Assembly: GCA_018398575.1 (NCBI GenBank)
Contig: JAGTXZ010000009.1
Location: 744,001-808,000, forward strand
DNA: 64,000 nucleotides
Origin: Ampelomyces quisqualis
Taxonomy: Eukaryota; Ascomycota; Dothideomycetes; Pleosporales; Phaeosphaeriaceae
Direction: 5' to 3'
In this document: positions 1 to 10,404 of the stretch, in pieces
How positions within the stretch are numbered: the first letter of the stretch is position 1
Layout of the letters: the number at the start of each line of letters is the position of its first letter
Notes under the pieces: model-generated
What the model was told of the DNA's origin: nothing
Databases searched by the model: none
Seen by the model: the letters and a program-made list of their open reading frames with translations, nothing else
Made by a program: the position numbers and the translations under genes

Positions 1-401
1 TCCCTGTGGATAGGACGGACGATATGGCGGAGGCGGTCAAGGGGTTGACGGACGGGTTGGGCGCGCAGGCCGTGGTTGTGTGCACGGCGAACAACGCGGC
101 GTATGGGAATGCGCTGGATTTGCTGAAGTTTGGCGGCAGAGTGGTGTGTGTCGGTATCCCAGAGGGAGATGTCGTGCCGATGAAGTGTGCGTCGCCGGGC
201 ATGATGGTGGGTAAAGCGTTGCAGATTGTGGGGTCGGCGGTAGGGAGTCGCAAAGAGGCTATTGAGACTCTCGAGTACGCTGCAAGGAACGTGGTAAAGA
301 CGCATTTCCGGGTCGAGAAGATGGACAAATTGACAAGCGTCTTCGAGGAGATGTACCGAGGGGAGCTGAAGGGTAGAGTGGTGCTGGACTTGTCTTCTTA
401 G
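1..401 (+). CDS. Zinc-type alcohol dehydrogenase, C-terminal part (cut by window edge)
   Basis: The frame is open from base 3 to the TAG at 399-401 and gives about 132 residues, so the 5' part of the gene lies outside the window. The visible part is the second half of a medium-chain dehydrogenase/reductase. It has a Rossmann strand (AVVVCTANNAAYGNAL), a second strand with GGRVVCVGIPEGD, and the closing helix and strand ending GELKGRVVLDLSS, as in fungal ADH1-type enzymes. By family it would interconvert alcohols and aldehydes with NAD(H) in the cytosol. The catalytic-zinc residues are not in the window, so substrate type cannot be judged. The family call is firm; the exact enzyme is not. Confidence 0.85.
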   Translation, partial: PVDRTDDMAEAVKGLTDGLGAQAVVVCTANNAAYGNALDLLKFGGRVVCVGIPEGDVVPMKCASPGMMVGKALQIVGSAVGSRKEAIETLEYAARNVVKTHFRVEKMDKLTSVFEEMYRGELKGRVVLDLSS

Positions 402-852
402 AGGTGGGAGTATAGTTTGAGTAGATCCAGCCATGTCGAATCGATCAGAGCATTCTATGTTATGCGAGTGTTGATGTGGTCCCAGTAACGCAGAGAGTTG
501 TCGAAGAAGAGAAACTGCTTAATGAAAGTGTTCTCACAGCCTATAGATGCCTTGTTGCCAGTCGCACACCTCACCTCACATCACCATACCACTAGCAAAA
601 TAACTTAAATGATGTACCTCAGTCCACTTCTCGGCAATGAGATCTAATACCCACGATACATTGGTTCCAAGGCCCGTGTCAAAACGCTCCGCTCCGGTCA
701 GTTACATATTCTGCGCAGAGCACTATTCGATCCTTTCGGTGACGGAACACATGCAACAACATAAGACGAACCTAGCCGCTACCCCGCCTATCTTTCTTCG
801 TCACCTCTCCTCTTTCACTTGTTGGGGAATTAAAATCCTTGCTTGAGGATAA
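402..852. other. Intergenic, nothing recognised
   Basis: Short frames only. A 69-codon open frame at 637-846 has no recognisable motif. A GTAACGTAG string at 881-889 could be a branch site plus acceptor for the kinase-like reading frame that follows. Confidence 0.5.
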
Positions 853-1671
853 CAATCCCATCCTCATGGCACCGCGACCCGTAACGTAGAATCTCTTAAA
901 CTTCTTGAAGAAAATTTTGACCAGGAAACTGGTGCATTCCGATACAAAACCTTTGCTGTTATCGGCGAAGACGACATTGCCTACTTTGGCACATTAAATC
1001 ATCGCAAACAATATATCGCCCTTGAGCAGCTCAGATCTGCTCTCACTCCCATCTCCGATCAAGACTTGTTTCCAGAATAGTCACCCTGGAATGAGAAACT
1101 CATGAGGGCTCCAGACGCACTCCCACCTAACATCTATATCAAACGCCCTGATCTTGCTCTATACGGTGTATTCCAAGAACATAACGTCCTTAGCCTAATC
1201 CACGAAGGAATATTTGAGGAGGTCAAGGCTATGGAGATGCTCTCCCAGCACCCGCATCCAAACATCATCCACTATTATGGCTGCCGCGTTCGCCGAGGTT
1301 GCATCACTGACCTTATTCTTGAACGCCATCCTTACACACTGACTGAATACCTTAAAAACAAGGTCAAGTCCGTAGATAAAGCACCCTTCATGGAGGCCCT
1401 CGAATCAGCTAGTCGTCATATGCATTCTCTCAACTGGGCCCACAACGACCTCCATCCAGGCAACGTCCTAATCAACGAAGAGACAGGTATGCCAATCCTC
1501 ATCGACTTCGGGTCAGCATGCAGGATCGGTACAAAGCTGAAAACTAGTCGAGGGACCAAGGGATGGATAGATGGGGAGATCAAGGATTACCACACATCCG
1601 ACTATCGCCATGATCTGTCCGCTCTGGAAAAGATACGCACCTGGTTGGACACTCCGACATTCAACGGTTAG
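853..1671 (+). pseudogene. Kinase-like protein gene interrupted by one in-frame TAG
   Basis: One frame runs from 853 to the TAG at 1669-1671, broken only by a TAG at 1078-1080. The downstream part (ATG at 1102, 189 aa) has a protein-kinase C-lobe: an EVKAMEML helix with the alpha-C-type Glu, the catalytic loop HNDLHPGNVLI (HxD...N) and the metal-binding DFGSA. A glycine loop and the usual ATP-binding Lys are not evident, as in the reduced kinase-like proteins common in Pleosporales. The upstream part (LLEENFDQ..., LRSALTPISDQDLFPE) resembles the usual N-terminal extension of these proteins, which argues that the TAG is a mutation rather than the native end. No ATG lies in frame upstream of 1102, so a 5' exon ending near 889 may be missing. 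A truncated 189-aa kinase-like product is the alternative. Confidence 0.6.
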
Positions 1672-3577
1672 GAACACCAAACAAGCTATACTGGGACGCA
1701 GGATCTGCGTCGTGCAAATGCATATTTCATCCGAGGCTAAAGGCCATGTTCGTCGAGCGCATAGCGAACTTCCCTCGGTGACCTCGCCCGTTACAACTAT
1801 GACAAGCTCTTACTATATCGGCGTGACAGGGTCGTCCAACCACAATGCAGAAGGGAATCGGTTTCCTTTGCTTCCTAGTGTTTTTGGAAAGGGATTCTTG
1901 TCACGCGATCATGCCTGTGAGGTCTTGCCGTGGTGCCGCCCAAAGCAAGCGAAACTTCCCATCGTTCAACCCTCATATCTTCACAGCAACATAAAAGTAT
2001 CAGATAAAAAAACTGTAGCAGGATAGAGAAGAGCCCCGTCTATCTCACTTTTCCGCCTTCAGGAAGTAAGGCATTTTTTTGTTTGTGATTTGGGTTAAAA
2101 TAAAGCAGGTTTGAACGACGTCAGAGCACTGCGCAATCTCTTTTCTTCTCTGTTGCACTCGCCCGTTGAAATCTCTTTTTCTTATGGCATGAATCCACAA
2201 TAAAGCTGTACTCAAAGGGTTTAATTGTACAAAGAGGCTCTGGCAGAACGGAGGCGAGGCGCTGTATAGATGCGAAACAATCTCGGTGGAAAGTAGGAGG
2301 GAACATGTAGATTGACGAATAGTGCAGGAGTCTTACAATTCCTTCTTGTGCAGCGTGTGGTAACGCAATGGTACCGCACCGGGCGTCCGATCTGAGAAGC
2401 ATTCACATATATTCTTCCACTCCATACCCATCTTATCTTTGTATGGGAGTAGACGCTCCTCGTCTGACTCTATCCACAGCTCACGCGTTCGTTGCCAGCG
2501 TATTATGTCGCTTTTAGTAGCACAAACTTTAGAATTCCTTAAGTCTTACTCGTACTCTTCGTTTCAGTGGTCGTTGTCATATCTGGCAGCATTGCAGCAA
2601 GAACTGCTCCGCCGATCAGTTGTATCCAGCGTTGGAATCTCGCGGGTAGATGGTGATTGATTCGCTATTGTCATGTTGATATCCTAGTAGCATCCATGAA
2701 TCTGGCTATAGCTGCATAATGCGGGGGACTTTGCTTTTACCGCCGAGGAGATCGTATTCCAGGGCTATCGGGCTGAGAGACAAATTCGGCTCCCTGCGCA
2801 TAATTGCTATCAAATGGACGAGCCTCCTGGCGTATAGATATGCGTGAGATTAGTTATTTGATAACCTACATTGGCGCTGTGTCCACGACTGTTGGTTCCG
2901 CCTCTAGCCTTTAGTCTTGCGGGGGAATGACTTCCTGCACATCGCAAATTGTGTGCTTAAAAGTCGTGCTTGACGTTTGGATTCGCCGTTTGTTTGGGGA
3001 GCGATTTCGCATGCGGGTCAGCCACGTAGCTTGATTATGGCCATTGGTTTTGCTGCTGTTGCTCGCGTTGAAGGTACCTAAGACAACAAAATATCTTTTA
3101 TAAGGGAGATGTTCCGAATTACGGCTGCCTGCTCTGTCGGTTCCCTGCTAACTAATGATGTATCCGGAATCAAAACAGTGGAAGCCTCAAAAACCACCAT
3201 CGTTCCATCAATATCTCTCTAAAGACACCTGAATGCGCCGAGGAAGAACAATCTCTTCGTTATATTGGATTGAGTGATGTTTTCTTGACCTTTAGTGGGT
3301 TAGCTTAGATCGTGGATCCGTTGTCTAAAGCAAAATAGTCGAATCGCACAACCTCGCGGCCACGTGAAGTCAACAGATTGGTGGCGGAGTCCGCCGGGCG
3401 GAAGACAAATGAAGGTGACCCAGAGGCAGGCTCAAGTAACGCCCTTGAACGGCTGCTTTCATGTCTATTACCTAGAGAAAATGTGGGCCTGTATGATTTT
3501 ATCTGATTCGACCTCTCACCTCTTGAAACTAAAAATACGTATAGTGGTATCTCTCCCCTTGTATATAAATTGCAGTC
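1672..3577. other. Long non-coding stretch
   Basis: About 1.9 kb without a supportable gene. Small open frames on both strands (for example 2121-2402 minus and 2439-2660 plus) have no recognisable motif and no consistent codon character. Decayed sequence is possible but I could not assign any. Confidence 0.45.
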
Positions 3578-5119
3578 ATGTCTCTTCCTCTCCACCTTCT
3601 ACCGTATTTGATTTCTGTAGCAGATCATCAGATTTTGAATTACGTAGGTACAATCATTACGCTTTCGCTCGTGGAAGGCTGGGAAACACTAATGACACAT
3701 CCGATACCAAAGAAGAAGGTCGTCACCAAACCCCCATCTACCACGGATATGACTACGGGAAGAACAACGGCATCCATATTTGAAAATGGGTTGCAGAAGA
3801 ATGCTGTCACAACTCCAGCTCTGACATCAACTCCACCTGCTTCGCCTCGATTCCATATCCCCGCAACTCTCAAACGAAAAGCTACTGATACTTAGCTGGA
3901 AACCATCACTGTTGATACAATGTACGATCTCACCGTCGTTGTCGGTACGCCAGAGCACCCGAATGGACAAAAGGCCTTTCAGATAAACAAAGGAAGCTTC
4001 AGAAATGTGAGCCCTGTCTGGACAAAGATGCTTAGTGGCAAGTGGAAAGAAAGCAACTTGTCCGAAATCGACTTTCCCGAAGATAACTGCAAGGCTTTCC
4101 TGATAGTGCTGCAAATCGCGCACTTCCAGTTCTACCAGCTACCGGAGATCCTATCTGTATCGGACCTTGTGGAACTGGCTCTTCTCACCGATAAGTACGA
4201 GCTGTCTAATGCAGTTCGTATCGGGCTTGACATGAAGAAGTGGTTGCAGTCATATCACAAGCCAGGTGCTGCATGGCGTCCAGGTACCAGTCTACAAGAG
4301 TTCACAATCATCACCTCCGCCTTTCAGATGCATGAGGACTTTCAGTGCCTCTCCAATCGTCTTGCGATGGAGGTTCAGGTGAATGAGTCTGGCAACTATT
4401 ACCTCGTGGACGAGAAGCAGAACAAGGTTATATTGCGATCGGACTTGCCACCCAAGGTTATTCGTAAGCGACTCTCCAACATACGTATGCTGAGACATAC
4501 TGGGATCTCCCGGTACTAACTTCCCTTTGTAGAAGAGATCGATCGGATTCGTCAAGCAGTTCTATCAGCTTGGACAGCTTCATGCGCAGTCGGGTTTAGC
4601 GATACAGTCAATACCGTAGTACCTCAACGTGGCCGGACGGTATGCGCGGCGACCAAGATTGGTGTGCTGCTGAAGGCACTTCAAGACACTGGCTTCTACC
4701 CAGCTCCTTCGAGCACCTCAGAGCTGCGCGGAAGCATCTTGTCGTACTGGAAAAATCTCGGCTCATCTGTAGTCGGAATCTTCGAGCACTTCTCCTACAC
4801 ATGCCGTTCAACCCTCGTCAACCTTCTCTTTCGCGCCAAATATCTCGTCCACCAACCCCACGAACGCGGCCATGGCCTCCTGATCCTCGCCACCAGCGTT
4901 CCCATGCCTCAACCCCTTCAACATGCTCATTCCGTCCGCATCGCCCCTCTTTTGCGTCCACCTTCCCTCCCCATCATCAAAGCCACCTCTTCCCCTTCCC
5001 CTTCCTCTTCCCCGCGTTCCCCGTCCTCGAAACCCACCTCTCGTCATGCTGCGCCGGCGCTCGTCTCCGGGATCAGGCTCAATCGTCGCAGCGTACACGC
5101 GCTGGAGAGCCGGAAGTAA
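3578..5119 (+). CDS. BTB/POZ-domain protein with an in-frame TAG and no stop of its own
   Basis: From the ATG at 3920 the frame encodes a BTB fold (MYDLTVVVGTPEHPNGQKAF, then NKGSFRNVSPVW, LSVSDLVELALLTDKYEL). An intron at 4464-4532 has donor GTAAGC, a perfect TACTAAC branch site and TAG acceptor; splicing leads into a coherent tail (EIDRIRQAVL, GVLLKALQDTGFYPAP). Upstream, the same frame is open from an ATG at 3578 (105 codons, ending in KRKATDT) and stopped only by TAG 3893-3895. KRKA-type sequence just before the BTB is usual in Pleosporales homologues, so the TAG probably truncates a longer protein. At the 3' end the frame stays open to 5119 and runs antisense through the coding part of the HIT-finger gene, so the native C-terminus is probably near 4890. 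Role unknown; BTB domains mediate protein contacts. Confidence 0.65.
4464..4532 (+). other. Intron with perfect branch site in the BTB gene
   Basis: GTAAGC donor, TACTAAC branch at 4514-4520 and AG at 4531-4532, 69 nt. Because 69 is divisible by three and the intron has an in-frame TAA, an unspliced reading would stop at 4519. Confidence 0.8.
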
Positions 5120-5443
5120 TGTCGGGTAATGTGTCAGAAGCTCTTGGAATTTAGGGTTAGCAGCAAGGACCGAGAAGTCTGTTTTCTTCCTGAGGTAGCG
5201 TGGTATGGGCGCGGGCGGCGGTGGCTGTGGGAGAGCGAGTTCGGCGGATGCTTGTGGAGCAGGCGTGGTGGGCTCGGGGTGTGTGGGTTTGTGGAGCTTG
5301 AAGCAGGATAGTGAGCAGCTTGTGGGTGTTAGTCAGGGAGCGCAAGGGCGGAGGGAGAAGGTGGCGGACTAGGGGAGTGCGCAGGCTGGACATTTATATT
5401 TCCTGGGTTCGGCAGCGCAGACGCCGCAGAGGGGGTCGGACAT
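4808..5443 (-). CDS. HIT-type zinc-finger protein
   Basis: Two exons, 5370-5443 and 4808-5318, joined over a 51-nt intron (5319-5369; donor GTCCGC is weak, acceptor CACAAG, branch CTAAC). The 194-aa product starts MSDPLCGVC. A zf-HIT finger spans residues 6-38 with ligands C6, C9, C18, C21, C26, C30, H34 and H38; its Y25 codon is formed across the splice, which strongly supports the junction. The rest has an Ala/Pro linker, a helical segment (FSVLAANPKFQELLTHYPTL), an RG-rich stretch (RGRGRGRGGF) and a closing helix EAMAAFVGLVDEIFG. HIT fingers act in box C/D snoRNP assembly (Hit1/ZNHIT3, Bcd1) and in chromatin remodellers; the small size and C-terminal helices favour the snoRNP type. The start faces COX11 about 220 bp away, so they may share a promoter. 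Confidence 0.85.
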
Positions 5444-5663
5444 GCTTCTGGCGACGGAATAGGTATGCGCGATGAAATGCAACTCGAGGGTTATTAGGGC
5501 GTGGAAGAACAAAACATATGACGTCTCCCGCGTCGGAAGAAAAGATACGAGCTCCGAGACGCTGTCCCAAAACAGAAACTCGCCGCGGCGAACTTGGATG
5601 CTGACATGCTGACATGCTGACGCCGTCCATCACTACACCAGACATTCTCAGCCACCAGCCGCA

Positions 5664-6554
5664 ATGTCTGTCGCATTGCCCCTGCGACGCCAATCGGCGC
5701 GGGCCTTTGACTCCTGGACGTGCACATCGGCTTCACCATCGCTGGCAGCATGGACACGCGCCCGCAATGCCCCATTCACTCCCGCACGACGATGGCTCAA
5801 CACCACCAAAGAAGCGAGACAAAGCCATGTGCCCAGAATGGACCAGATGCATGCAAGATACAAGCACAAGAATAGGACCGTCATGTTTGCGGCCAAGCCC
5901 TCTCCCTCCAAACGCATCTTCTAATCCAGCAAAGGAACTACGTCTTCAGCGTGATAGTCGGCTTCGTAGCAATAACCTACAGCTCCGTACCCATGTACAA
6001 AATGGTAAATGATGATTCCCAGTCGGCCCCCCTATGCCCTCCATGTTCATCCGCCGCAGATCTGCCAACAAACCGGCTGGGGCGGCCAACCCATCAAATC
6101 CGCCGCCCACGGCGACGGCACCCGCGACCCCTCGGAACGCGTGCGCCCCGTCCCAAACCACCCCCGCCTACGCATCACCTTCAACGGCTCCGTGTCCGAC
6201 GTCCTGCCCTGGAAATTCGTGCCCCAGCAGCGCGAGGTCCGCGTCCTCCCCGGCGAAACCGCCCTCGCTTTCTACACCGCCACCAACAAGTCGGCCGAAG
6301 ACATCATCGGCGTCGCCACGTACAGTGTCACCCCGGGCCAGGCCTCGCCGTATTTCAGCAAGATCCAGTGCTTTTGCTTCGAGGAGCAACGGCTGAATGC
6401 CGGCGAGACGGTCGATATGCCGGTTTTCTTCTACATTGACCCGGACTTTGTCACCGATCCGAATATGAAGGGCATTGAGACGCTGACGTTGAGTTATACC
6501 TTCTTCAAGGCAAAGTATGATAAAGATGGCCATTTGAAGCCTGTGGCGGGGTGA
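5664..6554 (+). CDS. COX11: Cytochrome c oxidase assembly protein Cox11
   Basis: Three exons, 5664-5879, 5930-6004 and 6060-6554, with 50- and 55-nt introns; 261 aa. Cox11 delivers copper to the CuB site of cytochrome oxidase subunit 1 from the inner mitochondrial membrane. The N-terminus is rich in Arg, Ser and Ala, as a mitochondrial presequence. A single membrane segment (YVFSVIVGFVAITYSSVP) lies at about residues 76-93, followed by the family signature YKMICQQTGWGGQP. The CtaG/Cox11 beta domain follows, with the copper-binding CFCF at about residues 201-204 in KIQCFCFEEQ and the conserved MPVFFYIDPDF. Length and motif order match the family. Both splice sites restore the signature exactly, so the model is well supported. 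The precise N-terminal ATG is less certain. Confidence 0.95.
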
Positions 6555-6760
6555 TGTTGAAGTGGGGGAAAGTGGGTGTATAGGGAGGTGAGCTGGCGGT
6601 GTAGGAATATGGTAGTTGGCGAGACGCTGTAAAAAGTGCGCATCGCATACCCAAGTCATGTCAAGAAATGTACATACAATGTAAACGACTGTTGGGTATC
6701 AAGCGCTATGATTTCCTTGCTTCACATACAGCTCAAATCAAAACGATCATGGACACACAA

Positions 6761-6858
6761 CAACTCTCAATACCCCTCTGACGACAACTCTCAATACCCC
6801 TTCCGCAACAACTCTCAATACCCCCTCCGCAACAACTCTCAATACCCCCTCCGTAACA
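6761..6858. repeat. 24-bp minisatellite covering a gene's stop region
   Basis: The 9-mer CAATACCCC recurs at 6768, 6792, 6816 and 6840, exactly 24 bp apart, with intervening text CTCCGCAACAACTCT and variants. The copy at 6840 is part of the minus-strand UBA gene: its complement encodes LLRRGY and the TGA stop. The other three copies lie downstream of that stop and repeat it. Confidence 0.9.
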
Positions 6859-9800
6859 AAAACTCCACCGCCTGCTCCGGCCTCAACCCATCCCCCATAT
6901 CCGTCTTCCTCAACGCCTCCTTCGCCTGCCCCACCGTAAACCCCATCTCGACAATCCGATAAATCGCCTTGTCAGCTGTATTCTCGTGCGCCGCGCTCGC
7001 CAAAATGCCGTATGGCGTCGCGTGTTGCTGGCGCGCAACGGGCGGCTGGTGCAAGTATTGGCGTTGTTGATGCCGAGGCAGCGGTGCAGCGACAGGATGG
7101 AGGGGGCGGAACGCAGGATGTACGAGTGTGGGGATGGCGGGCATGGTCTTGTTTTGCGAGCGGTACGCGGGGTGTTCTTGGATCGAGGGCATGCTCGTTG
7201 CGATGCTGGTGCGGTCGCGCGTGCTTGGGACAGTGGAGGGGGGTGGGGAGGGGAGGAGGGGCTGAGCGACTGTTCGGCGGGGTGGGGAGGAAGAACGCGT
7301 CAAGTGTGCTTCGGGGGTCAGCGTGCCGGGGAGTTTGGCGATGGAGGCGGAGAGCTCGTGGGCCAGAGCGGAGCCGAGAGTAGGGATGTGTGAGACGATG
7401 TTGCTGTCTCTGGATGCTTCGGGCTGGAGGCGGGTGAGGCTGCCGATTACTGCGGACCACTCGCTCATAGGTCGTTCTTGGGACATTCGGACCAAAGGCA
7501 TGCGGGGACCTTTTTTCTTACGGTGCTCAAGCTCGGTGATGTGTTGCTGTTGGCGCTGCTTCGACATTTCACGCTGGATATCGCGGGTCGAGGTCGTCGC
7601 ATAAGTGTGTGCGATCTTGTCTTCGTAGACACGCGACGCAGCTTCTTTCAGGAAACTGCAACGACTCCCACCAAAGACTGGAGGTTGCCAGTTTGTCCAG
7701 CCTTGTTGTGCGGCGACCCTGAAGGGCGTTGCGTTCATCTGATAGCTTGGTTCCACGAGATCTAGCACGGTGGAGAGACCAAGTGTGAGGAGATAGTAGC
7801 ACCACTCATCTGCATCTGTCAGTGTCGATACCCAAGTTACTAATAAGGAGACATACCAAGCATTGCCTCCTCTCCATCAATGTCTCCGCCACGGATCTCA
7901 GTATTGTCGTAGATGCCAAACTCGCGCGCTTGTGCAGTACGACCTTCGAAACCTCGAAGCAGCACACCCAAGCAGTTCCACAGCTCCATCATATCGAAAA
8001 GCTGTCCAGCGGCCAAGCCCCCTTCGTTGCTTTTACCAAAACAATCTGGAGCGCTGACCAACGTATCGTTCATGAAGTCGGTGCTCACGATGCTAAAAGT
8101 GCACGCCTGCTGGTGCACCATTACACCGCCCTTGAGCCAGTCTTGCTGCGCAACAATGTCCTTTTCCCGTCCCTTTCCAGAACCGAATATCTTGCAAAAG
8201 GTCCAGATGCGCCAAAGGGCGTCGTCGACCCTCGAGGTCTCAGCGGCATCGTCACTGATCAAAGCGATGGAGATTTCTGGTCGGACAAAGGATTGGCACT
8301 TGTCCTTGATCAACGATTTAATGAGCCGGATAATCTGCACATCACGCTTATAAGACTGCAGATATGTCGACGGTGTGTACTCTTCTTGTGGTCGCATCAT
8401 CTCCAGGTCCTCGTATTGAAGCTTGTCATGTCCGGGGAAGGCAATCTCGCGGAACTCCCAGGCAGGCGGGGTCATTTTCCGCAGGGATCTCTTGATAAGA
8501 TCGAGCTCATGACGCTTGAAGACACGAAGGAAACCCCGATTAACCACAGCAGTGGCGAAGAGATCATCGAGGTGATCTAGACTGCGGAGGATACCGAGAA
8601 TCACACCTTCTGCACAGGTGGGTGTGATGGTCCGCTTGATGTGCTTCGCTGGGACGGGAATAGGAGAGAGCCCAAAGTCCTCGGTTATGCATTTGCATTC
8701 AGGGATAGTGATCTTCAGTCCCAGGCTTTTTTTGCAGTTCCTGTCTATTCGCGACACTGCTTGGTCGCGTGGGACACGAGACAGGTTGTATGCCTCGTTT
8801 ACCGACGATTGTCGTTTACTAGACTTCCGCGGAAGTGCTGGAGGTGAAGTGAAGTCGATGTTGGCGTTGGACGGGTTTTGGTGAAGCTGACCAACACTCT
8901 CATTCGAGCTTTTGCATGTCTCTCCGTCATCCCAGAGGAATGAGCTGTCTTCGGGCAATACCGTCAAATTGTGATTCTCTCCAACCGTAGTTACAGATCT
9001 ATTGTCCTCGTATAACGAGGTAAGATGTTTTTCCAAGTCGTTCTCTGCTTGACTCAGGGTTGGACTGATATCGTGGGGAGGACTTGACGCCGGTCTTGAA
9101 GTGGAGAGACTGATAACCTTGTCGGTCACACGGTTCGTACTCGCCAGGCTTCTTCTGCTATTGCTGCGATTGGAAGACTCGCGGGTTACGGTTGGCTGGC
9201 GGCTTAGAGCGCCTGATGCGCCACGGGTCCGTGGAACAGAGCAGGTCGGCTGGAAAGCTTGGTCTCGTTCTATGCATCTATGGTGAGTATATCGGCGCGG
9301 CCGCGAAGTAGATGGTGGTGTGAAGTGCTTCACGTAAGTCTCTGGTGACGGAGCGAAGACATCAGGCGCAGTCGGATTCTGAATGCTATTTTGGTACTTG
9401 ACCTTTCCGTCAAGAGGCGGGCTATCGGCTTCCACACTGGTCTCGGACGAGCGATTGCTACAAGTCGAAGCTGAATCACTTTCATGCGAGTCGATGGAGG
9501 ATCCACTAGGTTTTGATACTGGGTTGTGGCTACGCGGAACTTTGGCTGAGGTCTTGCGCATCACATGGCTTATTGACCGTTGAAAGTGGCCAAGGGGGAC
9601 AGCTTGGACGTGGTTAAAAGGTGAGACGATAGAGTCTCGCATGACCGTCTTGTTGTTTGCTGACGGTGGTGATATATCGGCTGCATTTTCGCTTGTTATA
9701 GATGCTGAAATGAGGTGATTCCTGTTGGAGTGGTTGAAGACAGGAATAGCTGGAAGTGGGCGCTCCCGTGCTCCACTAGGGATTACCACTTGTATCCTCG

Positions 9801-10404
9801 GCCTCGAACTTTTGTCTGCACCACGATCGTTCTTTGTCTCTCTCGCACAAGAGACGCTCTCTTTCTGTCGCCATTGGATTTTGCCATGCCTGTAGAAGCC
9901 TATTGCCCCCTTGAGCGACGTGTTCCTCGGGGTCGACTTTCCATTTTCGGCACATTTGCTTGGCGAGAGAGAGCTTGGATTGTTGCTTTGAACTCTTGAC
10001 GGAGACGTCCCGTTCCATGGCGTCGGCGCATGTTTGACTGATCGGCTCTGTGATCTGTTGCTGACATAGTGGCTAGTGGGAATGATGATATCTTGTTCCT
10101 CGTAGAGATGGTCTGTTGGACACGTTGTAGTTTCTGGCACGGCGTGCAGTATCGTAGCCGACTGCTTAGAGCCTTTGTTCCTGAGCAGCGACATTCTTCT
10201 CTTACCAGTACTGATTAGTGCATTTGCCTTGGAGGCGTGCGGTTGTGTGTCGATCTTGGGCAATCTGGAAGCCGTCTCTGGTGGATTAGGGTGGGCTACG
10301 CCGCAAGGACAGTCGGAGGACAGCACCAGAATACGGTGTTGGAGGGAGATTAGTTTTGTTATCGTTGGAGCATCGGACCCGGACGTGTGGCACGTCTGGG
10401 TCAT
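6839..10404 (-). CDS. Large protein with C-terminal UBA domain
   Basis: Two exons, 7857-10404 and 6839-7815, joined over a 41-nt intron (7816-7856; GTATGT...CTGACAG); 1174 aa. The first half is Ser/Thr/Pro-rich and probably disordered (SRSV, PSRV and SSLSPS runs). A conserved, mostly helical block at about residues 600-860 (ILGILRSLDHLDDLFATAVV, VFKRHELDLIKRSL, ALWRIWTFCKIFGSGKG) continues across the splice (DEWCYYLLTLGLSTVLDLV). The last 45 residues form a UBA domain (AIYRIVEMGFTVGQAKEALR...EQAVEFLLRRGY), which would bind ubiquitin. The start at 10404 is the first ATG of the open frame; an internal Met in RRMSLLRNKGS, about 200 bp downstream, is an alternative. Specific function not recognised. 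Its extreme C-terminus lies in the 24-bp minisatellite. Confidence 0.8.

Noticed and set aside
637..846. Open frame of 69 codons on the plus strand
   Set aside because: No start context, no motif and ends next to the kinase-like gene; probably chance.
6172..6659. Long minus-strand frame over COX11
   Set aside because: Antisense shadow of the GC-rich third exon of COX11, which has clear family motifs on the plus strand.
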